8,732 nt of DNA from Rhodobacterales bacterium UBA3080 (GTDB lineage Bacteria > Pseudomonadota > Alphaproteobacteria > Rhodobacterales > Rhodobacteraceae). The notes beneath the pieces were generated by a model. The model saw nothing but the letters and a program-made list of their open reading frames with translations. It was not told where the DNA came from and ran no database searches. This document shows positions 1 through 6,460 of this stretch, piece by piece (the first letter of the stretch is position 1; the number at the start of each line of letters is the position of its first letter). The stretch lies in assembly GCA_002366645.1 (NCBI GenBank), contig DFBM01000189.1, positions 1,752 through 10,483 of the forward strand, in the 5' to 3' direction. The translations under genes and the position numbers were made by a program.

Positions 1-918
1 GCACGTGCCATGGAATTGGCAAACCGCTACGCACCTGATCGGGTGACAAACCTGATGATGGTGGGCGGAAGCCAACAAGTTATGCTGAAAGTTCGGTTTG
101 CAGAGATGCAACGTTCGACAACAAAGGCGTTGAGTAGCTCTGTTGGTATCACAGGTCTTGTTAACGGAGGAAGTATTGGAACTGGCAACCTAACCGGATC
201 GCTCGGCGCAACTACGCCAACGTCGGGTCAGACCGCAGACACAGCCTCTGGAGTATTCTCCTTTGGTGCCGGTGGCTTAGCGGTTGATGTTCTAATCGAA
301 GCTTTGGAAACCAAGGGAATGGTCCGGACTTTGGCTGAACCGAATGTTGTAGCGATTTCGGGACAGTCCGCTAGCTTCCTTGCTGGTGGTGAATATCCGG
401 TTCCCGGCGCTGACGGTGCCATTTCCTACAAACCTTTCGGTGTTGAGTTGTCGTTTACGCCTACAGTTATCGATGACAACCACATCAGCCTTCGTTTGAA
501 CACCAAGGTTAGTGCGTTAGATCGCTCGATCGCGGTTGGAAATCAATTTGGCTTCAAGTCTCGTAGCACCAATACAACAGTCGAGATGCGTGACGGGCAA
601 AGCTTTGCAATTGCTGGACTTTTGCAGGATGACTTTGATGACACCGTTGGTCAGGTTCCATGGTTGGGCGACGTTCCAATCCTTGGCGCGTTGTTCCGCA
701 GTACCGATTTCGCACGTCGTCAGAGCGAGCTGGTGATTATCATCACACCGCATCTGGTAACACCGGTATCGGGCGATGCGTTGGCGATGCCAACTGATCG
801 TATGCGTGTCCCTACCGAGGAAGAGCTATTCCTTTTGGGAACGATTGAAGGCACAACAACTCTTGGTGGCTCTGGTTCTCAGGGTGTTCAAGGTTCCTTT
901 GGCTATGTGTTGGAGTAA
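1..918 (+). CDS. cpaC: Tad pilus outer-membrane secretin CpaC/RcpA (5' truncated by window edge)
   Basis: This is the C-terminal part of the secretin that forms the outer-membrane channel for the Flp/Tad pilus. The reading frame is open to base 1 and the first ATG (base 10) is internal, because the sequence around it already aligns in character with the inner domain of RcpA/CpaC: a VGGSQQVMLKVRFAEM stretch stands just before the secretin core. The core follows, with VDVLIEALETKGMVRTLAEPN, then SFLAGGEYPVP, a long amphipathic beta-rich stretch, and the secretin signature VPWLGDVPILGALFRS around residues 216-231 counted from base 10. It closes with ELVIIITPHLVTPV and a short tail of about 50 residues. 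A Gly/Ser/Thr-rich insert (about residues 45-80) probably forms a gate loop. The stop codon is 5 nt before the next gene, so the two are surely cotranscribed. The N-terminal signal peptide and N domains lie outside the window. Confidence 0.95.
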   Translation, partial: ARAMELANRYAPDRVTNLMMVGGSQQVMLKVRFAEMQRSTTKALSSSVGITGLVNGGSIGTGNLTGSLGATTPTSGQTADTASGVFSFGAGGLAVDVLIEALETKGMVRTLAEPNVVAISGQSASFLAGGEYPVPGADGAISYKPFGVELSFTPTVIDDNHISLRLNTKVSALDRSIAVGNQFGFKSRSTNTTVEMRDGQSFAIAGLLQDDFDDTVGQVPWLGDVPILGALFRSTDFARRQSELVIIITPHLVTPVSGDALAMPTDRMRVPTEEELFLLGTIEGTTTLGGSGSQGVQGSFGYVLE

Positions 919-923
919 GGCAA

Positions 924-1517
924 ATGAAAACCACACTTAAAATAACCGCCGTTGCTTCTGCCCTACTTACCGCTGGATGTCTTGATCCAGCCGGGTCAAT
1001 GCTGAACGAAGACACCTTCGCTGAAGCTGCTGCAAGCAACCAGTTTGCGCAAACCGCTTATCTTGAGCCAGGCGCGGCCTTGCAATCTCTAGATCAGCAG
1101 TTCCGCCGCGCGACCCCAACGATGATTAACTTTGACTTCAATGTCTCGACATTAGACACCGAAGCCAAAACAATCCTTCGGGGTCAGGCAGCCTGGATCA
1201 AACGCTTCCCGCATGTCCGCTTTAAAGTTTACGGGCATACGGATCAGGTTGGTTCGGATAGCTACAACAACCGTCTAGGCATGCGTCGTGCAAACTCTGC
1301 AGTCGCCTATCTGGTTTCGCAGGGCGTTCCGCGCGGCAACCTGATCGCCGTAGTTTCAAAAGGCGAAAGCGAGCCATTGATAAATTCGCAAGATCGCGAA
1401 CGCCTTAACCGCCGCACGGTGACGATGGTAGCCGGTTTTGTTAAGGGCTACATTGGCGATGATTTCGACGGAAAAGTGGCTGTTCGTGTGTACAACACAT
1501 ACGTAAACGGCGGCTGA
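924..1517 (+). CDS. OmpA-family lipoprotein of the Tad locus
   Basis: A 197-residue outer-membrane lipoprotein with a peptidoglycan-binding OmpA C-terminal domain. Residues 1-18 form a lipoprotein signal peptide (Lys at 2 and 6, hydrophobic core, lipobox LTAGC with Cys19). The residue after the Cys is Leu, not Asp, which fits sorting to the outer membrane. A linker of about 45 residues is followed by the OmpA domain (about 68-170): INFDFNVSTLD, then YGHTDQVGSDSYNNRLGMRR with the Asp (D107) and Arg used by the family to hold diaminopimelate, then RRTVTMV. About 25 extra residues follow the domain. The start has GGAG at 912-915, inside the end of the secretin gene. Position directly after the secretin suggests it anchors or stabilises the secretin against the cell wall, perhaps in place of CpaD/RcpB. 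The domain call is firm; the role is inferred. Confidence 0.9.
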   Translation: MKTTLKITAVASALLTAGCLDPAGSMLNEDTFAEAAASNQFAQTAYLEPGAALQSLDQQFRRATPTMINFDFNVSTLDTEAKTILRGQAAWIKRFPHVRFKVYGHTDQVGSDSYNNRLGMRRANSAVAYLVSQGVPRGNLIAVVSKGESEPLINSQDRERLNRRTVTMVAGFVKGYIGDDFDGKVAVRVYNTYVNGG

Positions 1518-1543
1518 TCTTAGATCTTCGCCTCCTAATATCT

Positions 1544-1572
1544 AAGGCTCCGGAAATTCGGGGCCTTTTTTT
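1544..1572 (+). terminator. Rho-independent terminator after the OmpA-lipoprotein gene
   Basis: A 9-bp stem (AAGGCTCCG at 1544-1552 paired with CGGGGCCTT at 1559-1567, one G-T wobble) closes a 6-nt loop and runs directly into seven T residues (1566-1572). It lies 27 nt after the stop codon of the OmpA-type gene. This is a classic intrinsic terminator and separates the secretin/OmpA unit from the tadZ-led operon. Confidence 0.88.
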
Positions 1573-1591
1573 ATCCCGAACCAACATGATA

Positions 1592-1612
1592 ATGGTTAAT
1601 AAAAATTACCAT
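1592..1612. repeat. AT-rich imperfect inverted repeat in the tadZ upstream region
   Basis: ATGGTTAAT (1592-1600) and ATTACCAT (1605-1612) are inverted copies apart from one extra T in the left arm, separated by AAAA. A further ATTACC copy lies at 1618-1623. It sits about 30-50 nt upstream of the predicted -35 box, where an activator could bind. It may also be chance symmetry in AT-rich DNA; I recognise no regulator for it. Confidence 0.3.
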
Positions 1613-1643
1613 AAACTATTACCTGCGGGATTTCGTTTTCAAA

Positions 1644-1672
1644 TTGAAAGCGCTATGGTTCATTAGTACAAT
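1644..1672 (+). promoter_or_regulatory. Sigma70-type promoter for the tadZ-tadV operon
   Basis: TTGAAA (1644-1649) is separated by exactly 17 nt from TACAAT (1667-1672); each hexamer matches the sigma70 consensus at five of six positions. Transcription would start near 1679. It lies after the terminator and before the first gene of the downstream unit, so it is the obvious promoter for tadZ through tadV. It is read from sequence only, with no experimental support. Confidence 0.65.
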
Positions 1673-1676
1673 TGTA
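1667..1676. promoter_or_regulatory. 10-bp perfect palindrome over the predicted -10 box
   Basis: TACAATTGTA is a perfect 10-bp palindrome covering the whole predicted -10 hexamer. A dimeric repressor bound here would block the promoter. Because it is symmetric it also places a TACAAT hexamer on the minus strand. A palindrome this short in AT-rich DNA can arise by chance, so the regulatory reading is tentative. Confidence 0.3.
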
Positions 1677-1768
1677 TAGCTGCATTTATTTCGTTGTAAC
1701 AGTTTTTAACTAGTTTGAATGACTCTACTGGTATCAAATCCACAGAATTGCGGGGCGCAGGGCGGTTT

Positions 1769-2989
1769 ATGGCACTTATAAAACTCAAAGAACGGGTTAT
1801 TGAAGCATTTGCGGCAACAAGGGATATCAAACATTTCCCGGAGCTGACGGATGAGCTTTCGGAGCATTTCGCCAAGAATTGGGCGGTAGGCTCGTTTAAA
1901 GAGGCTACTGAATCCCTTAATCGTGGATCGCTCGACAATCTAGAAGTGATCTTTGTTTGCGTTGACGGTAGCGACGAAGCCAACATCGAGCCTATTTCGA
2001 CCTTTATCAAAGGCGTTAAGGCCCGGGGATTGAAAATCATCTTGATTGCCAGCGATATATCTGCCGCCGGCCTCCACCAACTTATGCGCCACGGCGCAGA
2101 CGACTTTGTTCCGAGTCCTCCCCCCAAAGACGCAATCGGCGACGCGCTCGCCCGCATGCGGAGCGATGCAGAAAAGGTTGTTGCACAAGCACCTGCTGCT
2201 AAGAAACGCCGTCGCGGGATGATTTTGCCGGTATACGGCGTCGCAGGCGGCGTTGGCTCGTCAACATTTGCGGTTAATCTCGCTTGGGAGATGGCCATCC
2301 ATGACAAAAAGTCCTCGATCAAAGTCGCAATACTCGACTTAAATTTCCAGTCAGGATCCGTTTCGACTTATCTAGACCTAGGGTTCCGTGATTCCGTTTC
2401 CGAAATGTTGAATAACATTGAGAACCTTGACGCTGATATGTTTGCCGAAAGCCTGACTTCGTTCAAGTCGCGCTTGGCAGTTCTAACGGCCCCTCCTGAA
2501 ATTTTTCCACTGGACATAATTAAAGGCAACGACGTCGATACGATCCTGTCCTTCGCACGTGAATCCTACGACTTTGTAATTGTCGATATGCCAACCACGC
2601 TCGTGGATTGGAGCGCGAATGTACTGCAAATGGCTGAGACGTATTTTGCGATAATGGAACTGGATATGCGTTCCGCTCAAAATATGATGCGGTTCTTACG
2701 GGTGCTGAAGGCTGAAGAGCTGCCTGAGGAAAAGCTCCAGTTTGCCCTTAATTTCGCACCGGCTTTCACCGACTTGAACGGCAAAGCCCGCGCTAAACGG
2801 TTTTCGGAAAGCTTGGGGATCGATATTAACATTCTGTTGCCAGATGGCGGAAAACAGGTTCTGGCAGCCAGCGACCAGGGACGCCCCCTTGCAGATGCGG
2901 CCCCGAAGAATCCGCTGCGCAAGGAAATTCGTAAAATTGCGGCTGCCTTGATTGAGAAATCAGAAGAACAAAAAGCCGCTATAGCGTAA
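1769..2989 (+). CDS. cpaE: TadZ/CpaE pilus localisation protein (receiver-like plus MinD/ParA-type ATPase fold)
   Basis: A 406-residue cytoplasmic protein of the CpaE/TadZ family, which places the Tad machine in the cell. Numbering is from the ATG at 1769. Residues 60-132 form a degenerate response-regulator receiver domain, ending LHQLMRHGADDFVPSP. A basic linker (AAKKRRRG) leads to a MinD/ParA-like domain from about 151. Its P-loop region reads GVAGGVGSSTFAVNLAWE: Ala and Ser (residues 159 and 164) stand where the deviant Walker A motif has its two lysines. VAILDLN (D190) and YDFVIVDMP (D273) match the Walker A' and Walker B strands. It leads the downstream operon and its stop is 10 nt before cpaF. 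The start is uncertain: a TTG at 1715 is in frame (424 residues) but has no Shine-Dalgarno sequence, while the ATG has only GGCGG at a short 3-nt spacing. I prefer the ATG. Confidence 0.9.
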   Translation: MALIKLKERVIEAFAATRDIKHFPELTDELSEHFAKNWAVGSFKEATESLNRGSLDNLEVIFVCVDGSDEANIEPISTFIKGVKARGLKIILIASDISAAGLHQLMRHGADDFVPSPPPKDAIGDALARMRSDAEKVVAQAPAAKKRRRGMILPVYGVAGGVGSSTFAVNLAWEMAIHDKKSSIKVAILDLNFQSGSVSTYLDLGFRDSVSEMLNNIENLDADMFAESLTSFKSRLAVLTAPPEIFPLDIIKGNDVDTILSFARESYDFVIVDMPTTLVDWSANVLQMAETYFAIMELDMRSAQNMMRFLRVLKAEELPEEKLQFALNFAPAFTDLNGKARAKRFSESLGIDINILLPDGGKQVLAASDQGRPLADAAPKNPLRKEIRKIAAALIEKSEEQKAAIA

Positions 2990-2999
2990 GGAGCGAGAC

Positions 3000-4469
3000 A
3001 TGTTCAAACGTTTTAACAAAGATGAACCAGGCAAGGGCGCGGCCGTGGCCTCGCCATCTTTGGCACCGGCGGCTAAAGCGAAAAGTCCTCCACCCGCAGC
3101 GGGGAAAGCGGCACCTGCGGTTTCCACCTCCCCCCCCAAAGCCCAGCGTAAAGCTGCAAAAAAAATAGTCGTGGAGACGGATACTAAAGAGAACAAACGC
3201 GCTGATAAGCTGCTTGATATCCGGATGGAATTGCACAAGCGGCTGCTCGAAAGCTTGAACCTCGCCGTTTTGGACAAGGCGAGCAACGAAGATTTGCAAC
3301 GTGAGATTTCGATTATTTCACGCGAAGCGCTACGTGATATGGGCGTTGTGCTGAACACTGCCGAGCAAAAGCAGCTTAACAGTGACCTGATGGACGAAGT
3401 CACCGGTCTTGGCCCGCTGGAGGGTCTGCTGCGCGACGAAACCGTCAACGATATTCTGGTGAACGGTAGCCAACAGGTATTTGTTGAGCGCGCCGGTGTT
3501 TTGGAACTTACGCCAGTCAAGTTTAAAGACGAACGTCATTTAATGCGCATTATCGACAAAATTGTGTCGGCTGTTGGTCGTCGTGTTGACGAAAGCTCAC
3601 CTTATGTGGATGCACGGCTCGCTGATGGCTCGCGCTTCAACGCTATGGTCCCGCCCTGTGCGGTTGACGGATCGCTGGTTTCCATTCGTAAATTCACCAA
3701 AGAAAAGCTGTCGATCGACAAACTTATCGAATTTGGTGCCTTCAACGAAGCGATGGCGACCTATCTGCAAGCGGCTGTGGCGACCCGCCTAAACATTATC
3801 GTCTCCGGCGGTACCGGTTCGGGTAAAACGACAACATTGAACGCGTTATCCGGCTTTATTGGTGACGAAGAGCGCATCGTAACGATCGAAGATACAGCCG
3901 AGCTTCAGCTACAGCAGGTCCATATTGGCCGCATGGAAAGCCGCCCACCCAACGTGGAAGGCAAAGGCGAAGTCAGCCAACGCGATTTGCTGCGGAACGC
4001 GCTTCGTATGCGTCCTGACCGGATTATCGTCGGCGAGACCCGTGGTGACGAGGTTATCGACATGTTGCAGGCAATGAACACCGGCCACGATGGTTCAATG
4101 ACAACCATCCACGCCAACTCCGCGCGTGACGCGGTTTCCCGCCTCGAAAACATGATTGCGATGACGGGTGTTGAGCTTCCGCTTAAAGCCAGCCGCGCAC
4201 AGATCGCCTCGGCGGTCGACCTGTTGGTACAGATCAGCCGCTTGCCAGATGGTTCGCGCCGTATGGTTTCAGTAACCGAACTTACCGGCATGGAGGGCGA
4301 AATCATTTCCATGCAGGAAATCTTCAAGTTCCAGCGCACCGGAATCGGCGAGAACGGCAAAATTCAGGGCCACTTCGTTTCGGGCGGCCTACGCTCGCAC
4401 TTCACGGAGCGCTTCCGCCAGTGGGGATATGATTTGCCAAGCAGCATTTACGCGGGTGGGGACCTGTAA
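3000..4469 (+). CDS. cpaF: Tad pilus secretion ATPase CpaF/TadA
   Basis: The 489-residue hexameric ATPase that powers assembly, and in some Tad systems retraction, of Flp pili at the inner membrane. The first 70 or so residues are rich in Ala, Pro and Lys and look disordered. An N-terminal domain follows (about 75-250, with GLGPLEGLLRDETVNDILVNG). The RecA-like core has Walker A GGTGSGKT (270-277), an Asp box in VTIEDTAELQ (294-303), Walker B RIIVGE (341-346) and the His box TTIHANS (368-374). All catalytic residues are present and the length is usual for the family. Translation starts at the ATG 10 nt after tadZ with a good GGAG at 2990-2993. The coding sequence of the N-terminal linker contains runs of eight C and eight A (3130-3137 and 3158-3165). 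Confidence 0.97.
   Translation: MFKRFNKDEPGKGAAVASPSLAPAAKAKSPPPAAGKAAPAVSTSPPKAQRKAAKKIVVETDTKENKRADKLLDIRMELHKRLLESLNLAVLDKASNEDLQREISIISREALRDMGVVLNTAEQKQLNSDLMDEVTGLGPLEGLLRDETVNDILVNGSQQVFVERAGVLELTPVKFKDERHLMRIIDKIVSAVGRRVDESSPYVDARLADGSRFNAMVPPCAVDGSLVSIRKFTKEKLSIDKLIEFGAFNEAMATYLQAAVATRLNIIVSGGTGSGKTTTLNALSGFIGDEERIVTIEDTAELQLQQVHIGRMESRPPNVEGKGEVSQRDLLRNALRMRPDRIIVGETRGDEVIDMLQAMNTGHDGSMTTIHANSARDAVSRLENMIAMTGVELPLKASRAQIASAVDLLVQISRLPDGSRRMVSVTELTGMEGEIISMQEIFKFQRTGIGENGKIQGHFVSGGLRSHFTERFRQWGYDLPSSIYAGGDL
3130..3165 (+). repeat. Paired homopolymer tracts (C8 and A8) inside cpaF
   Basis: Eight consecutive C (3130-3137, Ser44-Pro46 codons) and eight consecutive A (3158-3165, around Lys54-Lys55) lie 20 nt apart in the low-complexity 5' part of cpaF. 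Reading the shifted frames by hand, gaining or losing one base in either tract gives a stop within about 12 codons. The tracts are therefore potential slippage sites that would switch off CpaF. Whether they vary in nature is unknown. Confidence 0.6.
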
Positions 4470-4484
4470 AAAGGAGTAAATACC

Positions 4485-5447
4485 ATGAGTTTACAACCAC
4501 TTATATATGCGTTGATCTTCGTCGGCGTGTTTTTCATGGTCGAAGGTATTTATCTTGCCTTCTTCGGTAAGTCGGTGCGTCTTGAATCCAAAGTAAACCG
4601 ACGCCTTCAGTTGCTACAAAGCGGTGAAAACCCTGAAGAGGTGATGGAGACGCTACGCAAGGAACGCGAACAACATCGCGAGAGCCGCAGCATTCCCCTT
4701 ATAGCGCCACTTTCTGAAAAAGCGGCGCAAGCTAACATCGCGTTCACCCCCCTCGCCCTGATCCTGGTGATGATTGTGGTCGGAGTGATGGCCTTTATCG
4801 GTCTGACGCTTTTTACCGGCACGGGAATTCAGCTACGTATCGGCATCGCTGTAGTCATGGGCTACGGTGCGGTCTACACTTGGCTGCGCAACAAGGCAAA
4901 AAAACGCGTTGATCTGTTCCAAGAACAGCTTCCGGATGCCGTTGAGCTTATCGTCCGCTCGCTTCGTGTGGGTCACCCGTTTTCCAGCGCCATCGGCGCC
5001 GTTGCTTCCGAAATGCCTGACCCACTTGGCACCGAGTTCGGGATGCTGGCCGATGAATCCACCTACGGAATGGACATAACAGAGTCGCTCGACAAAATGG
5101 CTGAACGTATTGACGTGCAGGATCTTCGGTTTCTCGCCGTTGCTGTAAAGATTCAAAGCCAATCGGGCGGTAACCTCGCCGAAATTCTGGAGGGGTTGGC
5201 CAAGGTGATCCGCTCGCGCTTCAAGCTTTTCCGTCGTGTTGATGCGATTACGGCCGAGGCGAAATGGTCCGGCTGGTTCCTTTCCATTTTCCCGATCGTT
5301 GCGCTGGTTATGATCAACGTCATGCAACCTGGCTATTATGACGGTGTAATGAGCACCCCAGTCTTTGTGCCAGCCGCAATTGTTGTTGCTATTTTCTTGA
5401 TAGTAAACGTTATTTTCATGAAGATCATGGTGGACATTAAAGTCTAG
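4485..5447 (+). CDS. tadB: Tad pilus inner-membrane platform protein TadB
   Basis: A 320-residue member of the type II secretion F (GspF/PilC) superfamily that forms the inner-membrane platform with TadC. Membrane segments are visible at about 5-27, 89-111 and 116-134, followed by a cytoplasmic T2SF domain (about 145-260) containing LFQEQLPDAVELIVRSLRVG, then FLAVAVKIQSQSGGNLAEILEGLA, and two C-terminal membrane segments (about 262-281 and 295-314). The motif order and length are those of TadB. The ATG has a strong AAGGAG (4471-4476) at 8-nt spacing, and the gap after cpaF is 15 nt. TadB is always paired with TadC in complete Tad loci, as here. Confidence 0.95.
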   Translation: MSLQPLIYALIFVGVFFMVEGIYLAFFGKSVRLESKVNRRLQLLQSGENPEEVMETLRKEREQHRESRSIPLIAPLSEKAAQANIAFTPLALILVMIVVGVMAFIGLTLFTGTGIQLRIGIAVVMGYGAVYTWLRNKAKKRVDLFQEQLPDAVELIVRSLRVGHPFSSAIGAVASEMPDPLGTEFGMLADESTYGMDITESLDKMAERIDVQDLRFLAVAVKIQSQSGGNLAEILEGLAKVIRSRFKLFRRVDAITAEAKWSGWFLSIFPIVALVMINVMQPGYYDGVMSTPVFVPAAIVVAIFLIVNVIFMKIMVDIKV

Positions 5448-5465
5448 GTCTAGCAGGGGCAATTT

Positions 5466-6458
5466 ATGGAAAAGATAACAGAAACTTGGGCGTTTATAAA
5501 CGCGATGCTTGGACCGGGCGCGCCATTTTACGTCATTGGCGTCGCAGGAATGTTCCTGATACTGCTGGCGCTGCCCTCGTTATTCAAAAAACCGGAGGAC
5601 CAGTTTGCGCGTTTGCCAAGCAGACGCGGAGCAAACAATCCTTCGGAAAAAGTTTCAGCAGAGTCGCAGCAACTACGCTATGACAACAACAAGGGCCTGA
5701 ACCTCGAGAAGTTTTCCGAGTATCTTGAGCCACAAGACGAAGAGGAAATGTCTGCTGCACGCTTAAAATTGGTGCAGGCCGGTTACCGCTCAAAGACGGC
5801 AGTCAGGACGATGAACTTCGCGAAGATGGCAATGGGCGTCGGATTCCTCGCTGTGGGTTTGCTCTATGTGTTGATCCAACCAAACGAACCGTCATTAGCT
5901 GCGTTGTTAATGACAATCTTGATACCGGGTGCCATCGGCTATTTCATGCCCTCCTACTGGGTTGAACGCCGCCGGCAGCAACGTCAGGAAGACGTTACTA
6001 ACGGATTCCCAGACGCGCTCGACTTGATGCTGGTCTGCGTGGAGGCAGGACAATCACTTGACCAAGCGATTCTGCGTGTGGCGACCGAAATCAAAGTTTC
6101 CTACCCTACCCTTGCTGAAGAGTTCGAGATTGTCGCAAATGAAATGCGCGCAGGTAAGGACCGTGTAACCGTTCTGCGGGATATGTCCGAACGTTGCGGC
6201 GTAAATGATATCAGTTCTTTCGTGACAGTGCTGGTTCAGTCCGCCAACTTCGGTACGTCAATCTCTGATGCGTTGCGTGTGTATGCCTCCGAGATGCGCG
6301 ACAAACGCGTATTGCGCGCTGAAGAAAAAGCAAACGTTTTGCCTACCAAATTGACGATCGGTACGATGATGTTCACTGTACCACCGTTGTTGATTATTAT
6401 GGTTGGCCCGTCGATTTACGATATTTACGTTAACCTTATTCAAGAGGGGGCGTTCTAA
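5466..6458 (+). CDS. tadC: Tad pilus inner-membrane platform protein TadC
   Basis: A 330-residue T2SF-domain protein, the partner of TadB. An N-terminal membrane segment lies at about 20-40 and a charged cytoplasmic linker (about 41-95) follows. MSAARLKLVQAGYRS (95-109) is typical of TadC. Two membrane segments follow (about 117-137 and 143-165). The T2SF domain (about 178-285) contains NGFPDALDLMLVCVEAGQSL and later VLVQSANFGTSISDAL, and a C-terminal membrane segment lies at about 297-315. The start has AGGGGC at 5455-5460. The TAA stop shares its last A with the probable ATT start of the next gene, so the two are translationally coupled. Length and arrangement are normal for the family. Confidence 0.95.
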   Translation: MEKITETWAFINAMLGPGAPFYVIGVAGMFLILLALPSLFKKPEDQFARLPSRRGANNPSEKVSAESQQLRYDNNKGLNLEKFSEYLEPQDEEEMSAARLKLVQAGYRSKTAVRTMNFAKMAMGVGFLAVGLLYVLIQPNEPSLAALLMTILIPGAIGYFMPSYWVERRRQQRQEDVTNGFPDALDLMLVCVEAGQSLDQAILRVATEIKVSYPTLAEEFEIVANEMRAGKDRVTVLRDMSERCGVNDISSFVTVLVQSANFGTSISDALRVYASEMRDKRVLRAEEKANVLPTKLTIGTMMFTVPPLLIIMVGPSIYDIYVNLIQEGAF

Positions 6459-6460
6459 TT
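6444..6460 (+). promoter_or_regulatory. Ribosome binding site and ATT start for the first tadD-like gene
   Basis: GAGGGGG (6444-6450) lies 7 nt before ATT (6458-6460). The frame of the following gene is closed by TAA at 6431-6433, and between that stop and the ATG at 6476 there is no ATG, GTG, TTG or CTG codon. The strong Shine-Dalgarno sequence and the need for a complete signal peptide both point to ATT as the start, overlapping the tadC stop by one base. Confidence 0.5.

Larger units (their letters stand above)
1518..1768. other. Intergenic region between the two Tad transcription units
   Basis: About 250 nt without a convincing gene. In order it holds the terminator, the AT-rich inverted repeat, the predicted promoter with its palindrome, and a likely leader from about 1679. 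Bases 1715-1768 could instead encode 18 extra N-terminal residues of TadZ if translation begins at a TTG. I see no tRNA, small-RNA or riboswitch structure that I can defend. A perfect 7-bp inverted repeat (CTTAGAT 1519-1525, ATCTAAG 1540-1546) overlaps the left arm of the terminator. Confidence 0.6.

Noticed and set aside
1594..1620. Possible CtrA box (TTAA-N7-TTAA) in the AT-rich region before tadZ.
   Set aside because: The spacing is 6 nt and the second half is TTAC, so the consensus is not met.
2116..2125. A C6 run in tadZ (codons for Pro-Pro-Pro) considered as another slippage site.
   Set aside because: Six bases is too short to stand out and lies in a normal proline stretch; only the 8-nt tracts in cpaF were kept.
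1663..2322. A 219-codon minus-strand open frame opposite the 5' part of tadZ.
   Set aside because: The product has no recognisable domain and looks like the antisense of TadZ; TadZ on the plus strand shows clear conserved motifs over the same bases.
2960..3520. A 186-codon minus-strand open frame, Ser/Arg-rich, opposite cpaF.
   Set aside because: Its composition is that expected from the antisense of a real gene, and it lies across the conserved N-terminal part of CpaF.
5441..5453. Direct repeat GTCTAG-GTCTAG at the end of tadB, considered as an insertion footprint.
   Set aside because: Only 6 bp, and the surrounding gene order is intact with no inserted sequence.
4833..5462. A 209-codon minus-strand open frame opposite tadB.
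   Set aside because: It is rich in His, Asn and Arg, has no motif and is opposite the conserved T2SF domain of TadB.
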